The position numbers and the translations under genes are program-made. 64,000 bases of DNA from Ceriagrion tenellum (lineage: Eukaryota > Arthropoda > Insecta > Odonata > Coenagrionidae). A model generated the notes under the pieces. The model searched no databases. It saw only the letters and a list, made by a program, of their open reading frames with translations, and had not been told where the DNA came from. The stretch covers positions 4,727,258-4,791,257 of the forward strand of contig OY720641.1 of NCBI GenBank assembly GCA_963169105.1, in the 5' to 3' direction. Positions 35,846 through 45,580 of this stretch are shown here, piece after piece (within the stretch, counting starts at the first letter, position 1; each line of letters opens with the position of its first letter).

Positions 35846-36015
35846 GAACATATGTATTCGTGGTGATTAATAATTTTGTAAATATTTATAATAGTGCTCT
35901 TCATTTTGTTGATACTTATGTAAGTGTATGATTGCTTGTGTGAATATATGACAAAATACATGCAAATGAAGGATAGGGGTGTCTAAAGTTTCCTCACCTA
36001 AGTGTGCCAGATGCT
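35846..36015 (+). repeat. Duplicated flank, copy 2 (order B-A)
   Basis: GAACATATGTATTCGTGGTG with ATTAATAATTTTGTAAAT (block B) precedes GTGCTCTTCATTTTGTTGATAC, ATTGCTTGTGTGAATATATG, GTGTCTAAAGTTTCCTCACC and TAAGTGTGCCA (block A). The swapped order fits two adjacent units of an older tandem repeat interrupted by the LINE. Confidence 0.7.
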
Positions 36016-38156
36016 CTCTGGTCGGATCTGCAATCCAGTTGCAAATTTGCTGTTCATAATGCTGGCTATTCCCTTCTCGTCGGTTACACTGATAAGTTGT
36101 TCATACAATTTCCCGTATTTGGTATCAGTACATTATGTATAAAGTCGATAATAGACTTGTTTTAAATGAAGATGAATTACTGACGAACAACATCATTTAG
36201 TACCCTTAAAAGGAGGTCATTAAGCTTTCCTAGTCGATTAGTCGGTTTAATAATCAGCGTGAAGAGCGGTTGCTAAGGCAAACGGCCGTATTTGTAAGTA
36301 GAAACTATGTTAATGCAATATAATGGAATATGCGTGGGTTTCCTTCAAAGGAAATAAAAAATAACTGCCATCTACTGGTGCAAAGATGGGATTGATCGTC
36401 TTATGCAATTTCTAAACCATTCTAGTCAAATAATGTTGAGATGGCCATTCATAAATAAATCTCTGGAAAAACACTAGTTTAGGCCAAATATTTTAAAAAT
36501 ACCAAGCGTCAAAATTAGTATAGTCTTTCGTTAAGAATTGTCTATGTTTAATGCAATGCACAGAGTGATACCTCAGGTCATAAATTAAATAATTAGATAA
36601 GTTAATGTAACAATTAAAACAGGTAATTACAATAAAAATAAGCCATGAAAATAGTTTACCAGCGTAATTTCCTCTTTCTGGATTGTTCCCCCTTAAAATG
36701 GTTTAAGTGCTATTTGATCCATACTCTTGTTACTTATAGAACAATATAATTACTTCTAATAGGAACTACAAAACCCTGCCTTTCTGTTATATGTTTTTCG
36801 CAGGTTGAATTTGTAATTACAAGGTGTTAAATGCTACAGTGATTGATGTAAAGGCAAGGTAGTACTACTCTATGTAATATGAGTGCCGTTTTTTGCGAAA
36901 AATTTATATGAAGAAGCAAATCCTTCCAGGAAATCGAGTGAAATGGAATATGGATGGACTCGAATATATAATACGTGTGTCTCTGAAATAGTTGCAAATG
37001 ATTGGAGTGAAAATGCTATGTTAGTTCCATAGAAATGGCGCTGCAGTCGGCTATTCTGCTGAATAAAGGGCTAAATGAAGATTAATTCGTTCAATAACTT
37101 GTATCTTAATTTGTTTTTTTAAATCCAAGGCTGCTTAACAGTGAAATTTTTAAGATTGAAATAGTGTTTTCTAAACAATGCCAATGAAAATCTGGCATTC
37201 GGTATTCGTTTTGACCTATTTTGTCTCGATGGAACTTTGCTAAACATTAATGGCTCCCAAGGCAACTCGTTATCATGCAAGGCGTAATGTGATTTTTTTA
37301 TGGCTTGTAGTCATCCACGATCCAGGTTTCTGTCGCCTTATAAGTGTCGCTCAACCCTTTTTCTAACGCCAGAGAAAACAAGCAGGGGAAAAATAAGACG
37401 AAAACGGGAACAGGAAGTACATCGAACGCGCGGCATGGCATAGTACGTGCGGAATGACAAAGCAGTTTGAAGTCACGTCGATACATATTGCCTTTATTTG
37501 ACGGCAGGATTCCCTACGACGATCAGACGAAAGAAGAAGAGAAAAAACAAATGCTAAAACCTTCAATCACGAGGGACTAGGCCAGCGTCGCTTCCCTTGA
37601 GTCGAAAGGAATTGCGAGGCCTCGATAAAAATGATAGCCTATCGGTAGCCTTTCAAGTCAACCCACACGTCAATATCCTCAAGCTCTTGAGATTCCTGCT
37701 CCAACTGCAATTGCAAGCTGCAACAACTCGCCACGTTGCGACTCTGGTTTCCACTGCCGATTTATTTATCGCCTTCTCCTGAAATAACTGGGAAGAATTG
37801 CCGAGAACTGAAGACGATTCTTCCGCCATCCAACCCGAATCGGTCTCGCCTTTTTCCATCTACGGAAGCGAAACATGCCTGAGCTTTTTGTTCCCATCGG
37901 AAGCTCAGTCCGTGTCGGCTGGCTGGGAAAGCCAACCATTGGCGAATACGTGCTTGTCGTCGGAAACACGTAATGAGGACTTTTAATATCGGCATCATAC
38001 ACTCCTGCTTTAAGGCATTGAAGGCCAGGTTGCCCGCGTGCGAAGCGAAAGTTACTGGCGCTACGAATCAGAATATTTTGGGATTTGTACTACGAAGCTT
38101 TCAAAATCATACCTAACGGGTGAGGAAGGTTGTTTTTTGTGGATTTTCAGTAAGAA
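36016..38156. other. Intergenic DNA
   Basis: No gene is supported. From about 37300 to 38050 the DNA is GC-richer and has open frames on both strands (37298-37566 minus, 37798-37986 plus, 37762-38002 minus). None shows a domain. Confidence 0.4.
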
Positions 38157-38475
38157 AATCATTCAATTGATGCCAACATGAGCGCTTCGAAATGTGAGAT
38201 TTCTCACTACTACCTGTCGTCCCGTTTTGGCCTTTTTTTCACAATGAGAACCCAAGATTGTCAGTCAGAAAAATCATTCTAATTGCCATTAACACGAGAA
38301 CTGCGAAAAGTGGGATTACTGTCGTCCCGCTTGGTTTTATCTTCGCAATGAGACCTCAAGATAGCCAGTTAGAAGATCTTCCTAATTGCTACGAACGCAA
38401 GTGCTTTGAAAAGTGGGATTACTCTTGACTACCTATCGTCCCGTTTGGTGTTTTCCTCACAATGATACCTCTATA
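38157..38475 (+). repeat. Three-unit degenerate tandem repeat, about 105 bp each
   Basis: Three successive units share AATCATTC-like starts, a TGCCAACATGAG/TGCCATTAACACGAG/TGCTACGAACGCAAG block, CGAAAAGTGGGATTACT, CTGTCGTCCCG, and CACAATGAGACC. A single further unit occurs at about 43695-43780, at the front of another copy of the dispersed repeat. Confidence 0.75.
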
Positions 38476-38735
38476 TACACTCCTCTGTAAAGCCATAGTG
38501 ATGAGTGATGTGAACAATTTGTCCACTAGCTTTTGGTCTCAGTGTGACTCTTGCCTTTTTCGCGAAGTAGTTCAGTTCTCCTGCCTCTTTTTCTCTCGTT
38601 GGTATCCTTTCTGCCCTCCGCCATTTCCGTTTACCCCATCCATATCTTCCTCCCCTCCTTGCAGTGCAGGTCTGCGCCAGGAACTATTGCGAAAGCTATA
38701 CACATTAGGAACGAAGGAATTGATTGTTTGGCTGA
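38476..38735 (+). repeat. Dispersed repeat B, copy 1
   Basis: Shared blocks with the copies at 43675, 45225 and 50685 are CTCTTGCCTTTTTCGCGAAG with TAGTTC, CTCTTTTTCTCTCGTT, and CCCCTCCTTGCAGTGCAGGT with CTGCGCCAGGAACTATTGCG and AAAGCTATA. I see no ORF with a known domain and no TIR. Confidence 0.7.
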
Positions 38736-39930
38736 ATCAACAAAAGTTGTGGGTCCGTTTGTATTATCTCGGGAACGATCACCGCAAGGTCTAACAACCA
38801 GTCTCGCTTTTTCGCCGGTAACCGGATGGGAGGCCATAAACATTTATGCCTAGCCTATTTTTTTCCTGCGTGATTTCCACAGAAGTGAAAAGGGATTATA
38901 AACGTGATGTCGCCAATAAAAGCGCTTTCATCAGTCCCAAGGTCTTCGAATGTGCGTGAATGCCATTATATAACCTAACCTTGAGGAAATTAGGTGGACA
39001 AATGATAAATATAAATTGTTATTTTTCACATCAGAGGAACGTGTTAATCCACGAATGTGTAGACGATAGATGTATAGACTTGCCGTTGTATTTATTTGCT
39101 ATTTGGGTAGTCTTCATCACCTAAAAATAGGACAAAAGTCAAACTGCATTCAAAACCAAATCGAATTTGGTAAATTCGCTCGGGTCCTAATGTCTTCATG
39201 TGAGAGCAAAAGTGAACCATTTTCATGAAGAGTGACATGTTTGGATCAAATAATGCTCAAAGGTGATCGCAGAAATTACGGCTAGTCCCTGAGTAGTCCG
39301 TAATCAAATTGACCCCTTGGAGATTTGATTCAATTGTTCAATTGCATAGATACCAGAAGTGCCTCAAGAACTGCCACGCCGAGGGAATTTGAAAATTAAA
39401 TATCAGTAGTCACCCTGTAAATACGTTGGACCCTTTTCGCTGTGTCGTAATGTGCACACCCCTCTTCAGTGAATATCAGGTTTTCGTCACGTATCCCCCA
39501 ACCATATTCTACCCACCTCCAACCACGTTGGGCGAGCCTTATCCTGGTTGAAAACCGCTAATCAAAATGATTGAACTCTTGTTTTCAAACAATGTACATG
39601 AGTAAACACATCCAGTTTCTTAAAAAGTTAAGAATTAACTATTTTGTAAACAAAGATTAAATGGTTGAATTAGATAAAAATTATTCAGATCCTGGCTTAT
39701 TAATGCATTTTCTAAGTACCTATTCCTAAACATTTATCGTTCTCGTACAGTTCTGCTCTATATAAATACATGTATAAAATTACGCATATCTATTTCTAAA
39801 CACTTGTGTCTGTTTGTATTTTTCTATGGTTTTCATTATTATTCTTTCTTATTGATGTACTCACCCTACGATTATAACTTCGCACAGACTCTTCCTTTGA
39901 TTACACCAAAACTGATAACATCCAAAAATT
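38736..39930. other. Intergenic DNA
   Basis: No gene or repeat can be supported here. Confidence 0.45.
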
Positions 39931-39934
39931 ATCG

Positions 39935-40189
39935 TTACTTGCTGTAAATGTTTTGGATTGAGCGATGAAAAATATCTATCATTCTATCCATATCCTCCCT
40001 AGTTCTATTAAAATAGGTTCCTCTATCTAAGTTTAACTGTTTCAGCGCACCTGATATTAAATTGCTCTTTAGATTTTCAACGTTAGTTTTACCCAAATGC
40101 TTATATACCTTTGATTTTATGCCGTTTTCTTCCTTTGAAGAGACCATTTGCGGATCCCTAACGGATCGAAATCGCCTCAAAAAGAGCAC
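39935..40189 (-). CDS. Unrecognised small ORF with protein-like composition
   Basis: The 84-codon frame is rich in Lys, Asn, Glu, Asp and Arg and has an even, soluble-protein composition, unlike the Ser/Phe/Leu-rich chance ORFs around it. It ends with REDMDRMIDIFHRSI and a stop, after a stretch with KVYKHLGKTNVENLKSNLIS. I recognise no family. Upstream (higher coordinates) the frame could be an exon: GATCCGTTAG at about 40155-40164 on the minus strand could serve as a splice acceptor, so the annotated ATG may not be the true start. It could be the last exon of a host gene or part of an unknown mobile-element ORF. Confidence 0.3.
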   Translation of the reverse strand: MLFLRRFRSVRDPQMVSSKEENGIKSKVYKHLGKTNVENLKSNLISGALKQLNLDRGTYFNRTREDMDRMIDIFHRSIQNIYSK

Positions 40190-41020
40190 AGCGTTCTCTT
40201 TCCTTTGGGTTACGCCGATAATTATTCCACCGGTGATAAAAGTGAAGGCTGACAGGAAAAGCGGAGGGTGACAATAGTGCTAAGCAGTTAGTTCTCAACT
40301 CCCTCTTCCTCAAAGACAAAGATGTCCATTCACAGGCATGAGCGTAAATGGCGCTCCATTATTTTTTTTTGGCGAGGTGGTGGGCGGATGATTCCAAATT
40401 ATTTGATGGGACGCGGATAATAGCCCTGTTTACTCTCATTCGGCCATCTGTAGTAGGTATCTTTCTTCCTTGTACGTGCATTGGGAAAGATACTTGAGAA
40501 AAATGCGCGTCGCTTATAGCTCCCGCCCGCGTTAATCAAGTGCACTGAAGCCCATGTATCACTTTACTGGCTACTGTACTCATAATGTGAGACTGAGGTT
40601 GTTGGAGCTGAATGATATATAACGATATCTTATATCTTATAACGATAAAAATGCGCATTGTGCGATGAATTTGGTGTCATCTTTGGGTAAGGAATCACCT
40701 CATCGGTGATTCCAAAATAGCAATCATTGATCGAGTTACTTTCCCATGTGCCTGCGTAAACAAGAAGCAATTTTATGATGGGTTCTGTGCTTTCCAATGA
40801 GACGTCGTTAAAATATGAGGAATTTCTGATGCATAGGACGGGTCAGATATCTGGTATTTCCCAAATAATACGACATCCCTATTATTATTTTATGCTAATT
40901 TTTAATCGGTTATAGTACTTTTTATTAAATCGCAGAAATATCATAGGTTTAAATGGCGATGTCTGCGCGTGGCGTTAAACAACTAACTCTAATAGAATAA
41001 ATTCAGTCCTTTCAGACGTA
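40190..41020. other. Intergenic DNA with a short hairpin
   Basis: No gene is supported. A perfect 9-bp hairpin lies at 40691-40713 (GGAATCACC, loop TCATC, GGTGATTCC). It does not match the histone stem-loop and no T run follows. Confidence 0.5.
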
Positions 41021-41024
41021 AGCT

Positions 41025-41356
41025 TGTGAATTGAAATAATAATGACAATACCAACTTTGTTTAAACCAACAGAATTTTTTATTGCTAAAAATAGTTTCAA
41101 CGATACTGCGTCATCTACAGATACAAGCATTAAAATCATAGCCAGTGGTATGTGTACACACAATCAAAAAGCATGGTAGAGAAGGGGAAGGATTAGGTGA
41201 TGGTGGCAGTATGACGGGGGAGGAGTTCTATGATTTTAATGACAATGATTTTAATGCTTGTACATGATGATGACGCAGTAGCGTTGAAACTAGTTGTACC
41301 AGTAAAAAACTCTGTGGATGGAAACATAATTGGTTCTGTCATTATTAATTGAATTC
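41025..41356. repeat. Inverted repeat with ribozyme-like cores
   Basis: The left arm (about 41025-41143) and right arm (about 41230-41356) are diverged reverse complements. Both outward tails carry GACGCAGTA, CGTTGAAACTA, AAAAACTCTGT/AAAAAATTCTGT and TGTCATTATTA. The centre (about 41144-41229) is unrelated. The right arm keeps a nearly complete hammerhead core. The left arm keeps stem II but its core box is altered to CUGUAGA. Confidence 0.8.
41260..41299 (+). ncRNA. Hammerhead ribozyme-like motif with C3-to-A change
   Basis: Stem I is GUAC (41260-41263) with GUAC (41296-41299), fully self-paired. The core box reads AUGAUGA (41264-41270) where CUGAUGA is expected. Stem II is GACGC (41272-41276) with GCGUU (41281-41285) and an AGUA loop. 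GAAA is at 41286-41289. A15.1 with CUAGU forms the palindromic stem III ACUAGU, and the predicted cleavage site is after U41295. All helices fit, but C3 is an essential core base, so this copy should be inactive or severely impaired. Confidence 0.55.
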
Positions 41357-43670
41357 AAATAGAATGTCATATATGAAAATTAAGTTTATTACTGAAAATT
41401 TTCAGTTGTGCAAAAAGCAAATTTTCTTGTCATTAACATTATTATTTTTACATCCTTCTTCTGACTTTTGCTTAAATTTGAAAAAAATAAATTAGTCCCA
41501 ATATAGACTAGAAAAAGATCCTCGCTCAAACTACTTAGTGCTCGAGGATTAGCATGATGAAAGTAAGCACCTAATATCCTTATATGAAGAGGCAATAAGA
41601 CTTTTTCACAATCCCACGTCTTAGAAAAAAATAATGAATGCACATTTGTAGGAGATGCACAGGACTAACGCCTTGCGTGAAACTAACTATACAGCTGAAA
41701 TTGTCATTTCCCGTGCTTTGAAGGAATGGCGTCAACGTTGAAAGTACGAGTTGGAGGTTGGCCATCTGAATGTTGACGGTCGGTAATTGTATCTCCGTCC
41801 CAGCGAATGGGATTTCTCTGGTCTCCCGTGGACGATTGATTTGCCCTGTCAATTCTCCTTGCCTGTATAATGCATCGCCTTTTTGACTCCGACGTCTCGC
41901 GGAGCAACGAGAGATCGATGCTGGAGATTTGACGAAGTGGAATTACTTTCGATGGGTTGAAGCGGGAAGTTAAAAGCAAAAGCAAACTTGAAATAAACTT
42001 TTATGCGACTCATTTCACGTAATGAGAGTATGATTGACATTCTTGCTTCAATACACCTCATCAATTTGAAAATCAAAACACAATCAAGTTTTTTTTATTC
42101 GAAAGGCATTATAAATATGAAAGTGCTACTGCTTTGCTCTTTTTACTACTGTTCTTTCTGCTTCCTGACGTTTCTATCTCTGTATAAAAAACGCCCAAAT
42201 ACTCATTTATCTTGAAAGAAAATAAATATTGATTATAGTTAATTAAGTATAACAGCGTTCATCATGATGTATACTTAGTGCTGAGTACAAAAAAAGGTTA
42301 CAACAAAAAGTGATAAGTTATTCAAAGGGTCTTAGATTATGAATATATATAATATTGGATGTCAGTAACCGATGGTATTTTTTGTCGTATATTTTGGATG
42401 CCCAGCCATGTTTGACGTTAGGGGGTCTTCTTACGTCTGCAATTATCGTATGCAGCTCTACTGCTGGCTTACAGTCAAGTATAATTGAAATTTATAACTC
42501 AACCGGTACTTTCTCCTACAATCACGCATAACGATCTTGGCAAGATGGGATTCTCATAATTGATTAAAATTCATGATACGCAAAAGACAAGAGCTTTTAT
42601 GGGGAAAATAGAGGCCGATATTCATTTAGAAATAGTAAAAAGTTATTTCCTTCATTAGAGGAGGGAATGCTCTGATGAAGGCTTCCTTCATAGATCGTCT
42701 ACGCAGTTCATATTGTTACCTCGTGCCATCAAATGAATGGATTTTTTGGGACGGGAGGACAAATGCTTAAGTTAACGAGCACTGTGAAACAACATATCTA
42801 TTGTTGAAGTAAGCACTTCTCAATCGGTCAAACTGTCGATTAAAACGCATAATGGTTCATGTTTGGGTGCAGTTGATTGCGTAAAATATTATGTAGAAGC
42901 CTCGAGTAGAAAGGCTGAAAACGAAAGAAATGGAGCATGAGATGGTAATAGCATTAACGAGATTTTCTTTCTCTCCTTGATTATTCTTGATTTTTATTAG
43001 CTTTTATTTTTTATTTTCATTTTGGGACTCCATTGAGTTTGGGCCGGAAAATTTACGTATCCAACATAATTTCCAGCGCTCTCTTTTCCAGTTTGAAACG
43101 TGAGCTTCCTAACCAAGTGAATGTATGTTAGTTATTTACTCTTATTCGCGAATTATCTTCCCGAAAAATGAAGTCTGAAACTTGCCATACGGAATTTACG
43201 CGCCGAAAATAGTTTAGATTTTAGATAAGGAGCGCGCACTCTCTCCAGGGTTAAACGTGTAAATGTGATAAGTTTTATTGCCGATGGAAGATGGGAGTAG
43301 GAGTTCGCAGGATGTGGCAGTCTTTTTATCAAGAGTACGCGTCGGAGTCTCCGAACATACTTCCGAGATCGCTTCTTGCGATTCTGCTGGCGAGGGATGA
43401 ACAACCGCGCCTTTCTTCCCCGGCTCCTACTCGCTTTGATCTCAGGCCGATAGATACGCGCGTGCTGTACGCAGGAAGTTGTTTTTTTTATTACTTTTAA
43501 TAGAGGATTAGGGAATCGTTAAAGGAGCGAGAAACCTGTTGGTTATGGCCCTTGCAAAAGATTCTCACATTCACTAAGTACATTTTTTAGGAGCCTTTAA
43601 TACGGATCTTTAACATTTCTGCAAAAAGTTGGAGGAAGGTTGTTAAGTGTAAAGGGTCAGCCAAGAAACA
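41357..43670. other. Intergenic DNA
   Basis: No gene is supported. The ORFs at 41389-42076 (minus) are stop-separated and without domain. A CTGATGA at about 42673 has no GAAA partner and no matching stems. Confidence 0.4.
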
Positions 43671-43674
43671 TTTC

Positions 43675-43990
43675 TAGTTGTCCCCTACACACAGCACTTC
43701 GAGAAGTGAGATGACACACCACTACCTACCCTCCCGTTTTGACTCATCGAACGATGAGATCCTTAAGATATGGTCCCACGTAAGGTCATACCGATGGGTG
43801 ATTCTAATCACTTGTCTGCTAGCCTTACGCTCGTGTGCCTCGTGCCTTACTTGCGAAGATCTAGGTTTACATTCCTCTTTATCTCGTTACCTCCTCTCTT
43901 ATCTGTCTTATTCCTTCAACCTATCAATCTACCTCCCCACTTTGCCTTGAAATCTGCGTCAGAAACATATGCACGAGCTATGAACCGATA
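43675..43990 (+). repeat. Dispersed repeat B, copy 2
   Basis: It starts with one unit like those at 38157-38475 (GCACTTCGAGAAGTGAGAT, CACTACCTACCCTCCCGTTTT, ATGAGATCC). It continues with CACTTGTCTGCTAGCCTTACG, CTCGTGCCTTACTTGCGAAG, and near the end AATCTGCGTCAGAAACATAT and GCACGAGCTATGA. These parallel the end of copy 1. Confidence 0.65.
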
Positions 43991-44821
43991 TTTGGGTTAT
44001 ACAATACGGGCTGTAACTAACGACTACAGGTTACGATTTATGATATGATTGTGGCTTTGACCAGGAATATTTTACGATGTGTTTTTGAGCGTGGTGTTTT
44101 ACACCATTTATCCATTTGTTGCTCATTATTCCAGAGCTATATTAAGTTGCCAAAGAGTAGAAATTATTCTCTTTCATAACACGTGCAAGTTACTGCAACC
44201 TTTGACTCTTGTAGTTTTAGCCGGAACTTAATTCTGTTTTTCTACTTTATAAAATAGCCATGGTTGTCAAAGTTTACGAACCAACCGGAGGATGAACTCC
44301 TCGTAAAATTTTATATTGTGATGTAATGGTATCTCAAGTATATTTCAAAATTTTAGTGGGTTTTTGTGTGGGCGTCTTTGAAGATTTGCATATTCACTTT
44401 ATTCCGTAAACGCCAATTCATTTCTAGACACAGCCTAAAGAAGACGGAATGTAAATAAAAAGCATAAATAATATGAATATGTGGAATTTAGATGTTTTAA
44501 TTAGGTCTCAATTCCACCAAGTTTATGCTCCAATTATATTTAATACCCTAGTCTAGCTATTTATCATTAAATATTCATGTTGGGAGTAATATCTGCATCT
44601 GGTGTTTAGAATTTTCTAACGGTTTTGTATTCTCGTTTGCAGGTAAATGGCAGGTCTAGATCCTCTCAAATCTACTTGGTCTCTTACGCCAATACCCTGT
44701 CCCGTCTGCTTCTTTGTTATAAATAAGTAAGTATAAAATCAATGGTTGGCGAGTTCACTCTTTGGAAGTTGTCCATCTTTAAAATGAAAACACTTAGTTT
44801 TTCCACCAATGTATTAAAAAC

Positions 44822-44866
44822 ACAATTCGACCGCTTTCGGCCTTTTCAGGCTATTATCAGGGCTAC
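44822..44866 (-). ncRNA. Decayed hammerhead-like motif, left arm
   Basis: On the minus strand: CUGAUAA (G8 changed to A), then a stem II hairpin GCCU with AGGC closed by a GAAA tetraloop, then GAAA, then GCGGUC. G8 is a catalytic base, so activity is not expected. Confidence 0.45.
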
Positions 44867-44922
44867 AATGTAAACGACGAGTCCTTGAGGTCTCTATATT
44901 AACTGTGCTGTCTCATGGTAGT

Positions 44923-44966
44923 CTTGATAATGGCCTGCAAAGGCCGAAAGAGGTCGAATTGTGTTT
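44923..44966 (+). ncRNA. Decayed hammerhead-like motif, right arm
   Basis: UUGAUAA replaces CUGAUGA. Stem II is GGCCU with AGGCC, closed by a GCAA (GNRA) loop, followed by GAAA and GAGGUC. The hairpin is better preserved than the core. Confidence 0.45.
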
Positions 44967-45224
44967 TTAATACATTGGTAATTTTTTGGCTATTGGTGAT
45001 TGGTGGTAATTGGTGATACAATTTTTAACACATTGGTGGAACAAAACTAAGTGTTTTTATTTTAAATATGGGTAAGTAACTTCAGCTAAAGAAAAAGGAG
45101 TTGATGTTTTGTCCTATTCGTCCTTACGTCTTATTTTTCAGAAATATATTTATCTGGTTGTTCCACGGAATGAAGTAGAGTGTAAATGGCGCAAGACAGT
45201 GAAGCCTGATTTTTCGAACCTGCC

Positions 45225-45385
45225 GTCTCTAGTAAAGTCATATCATTGCGTGATTTAAATCACTTGCCTTGCGTATGTGGGCCTCTTGCCTTTTTTCACG
45301 AAATAGTTCGTTTACCCTGTCTCGCTATATCTCGGAAACCTCCTTCTCTTCCGCACTTTTCCTTCAACCGCTCGTCTAGTAGAAG
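45225..45385 (+). repeat. Dispersed repeat B, copy 3
   Basis: AAATCACTTGCCTTGCGTATG, CCTCTTGCCTTTTTTCACG, AAATAGTTCGTTTACCCTG and CTCGCTATATCTCGGAAACC align with copies 1 and 2. The 3' part with the CTGCGCCAGGAAC block is missing. Confidence 0.6.
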
Positions 45386-45399
45386 TCGATTGGATTGGA

Positions 45400-45580
45400 T
45401 ATTTGGAGGAGGCGACCGACGGCTGAGGTCATTTGCCCCATAGGGGGATAGGTAAGGGAGGAAGGGTGGATGGAAACCCGGCGTCGGCATTAGCCTGCTC
45501 TTGACGAAGGGCGCCAAGGGGACCACGGTTTAACGTCTCATCCGACAGACGGAGTACTGTACTCGAAGTGTCCTCTGCAA
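45400..45580. repeat. GC-rich segment resembling a dispersed repeat
   Basis: The block with GAGGCGACCGACGGC, CATTTGCCCCATAGGGGG, GAAACCCGGCGTCGGC, GGCGCCAAGGGGACCACGG and CATCCGACAGACGGAG differs sharply in composition from its surroundings. It looks like an interspersed repeat by memory of similar insect sequences, but I see no second copy in the window. Confidence 0.3.

Larger units (their letters stand above)
44780..45070. repeat. Inverted repeat with paired GNRA hairpins
   Basis: The left arm (44780-44872) and right arm (about 44916-45070) share, outwards from the centre, GGCCGAAAG, GGTCGAATTGTGTTTTTAAT, ACATTGGTGGA, AAACTAAGTGTTTT and ATTTTAAA. The right arm is lengthened by an internal duplication (about 44981-45037) in which TTGGTGATTGGTGGTAATTG separates two ACATTGGT blocks. 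Both arms have lost part of the CUGAUGA box (CUGAUAA left, UUGAUAA right). Confidence 0.8.

Noticed and set aside
40691..40713. Histone-type 3' stem-loop or terminator
   Set aside because: The 9-bp hairpin has a loop and stem unlike the histone consensus, and no histone gene or T run is nearby.
42665..42700. Hammerhead suggested by CTGATGA
   Set aside because: It is followed by a hairpin-like AAGGCTTCCTT but has no GAAA box and no stem I pairing. It is probably chance.
44636..44740. Host exon between a TTTGCAG acceptor and an AAGTAAGT donor
   Set aside because: The short frame with a CPVC pair is suggestive, but it reads into a stop just before the donor, and no flanking exon or conservation can be seen.
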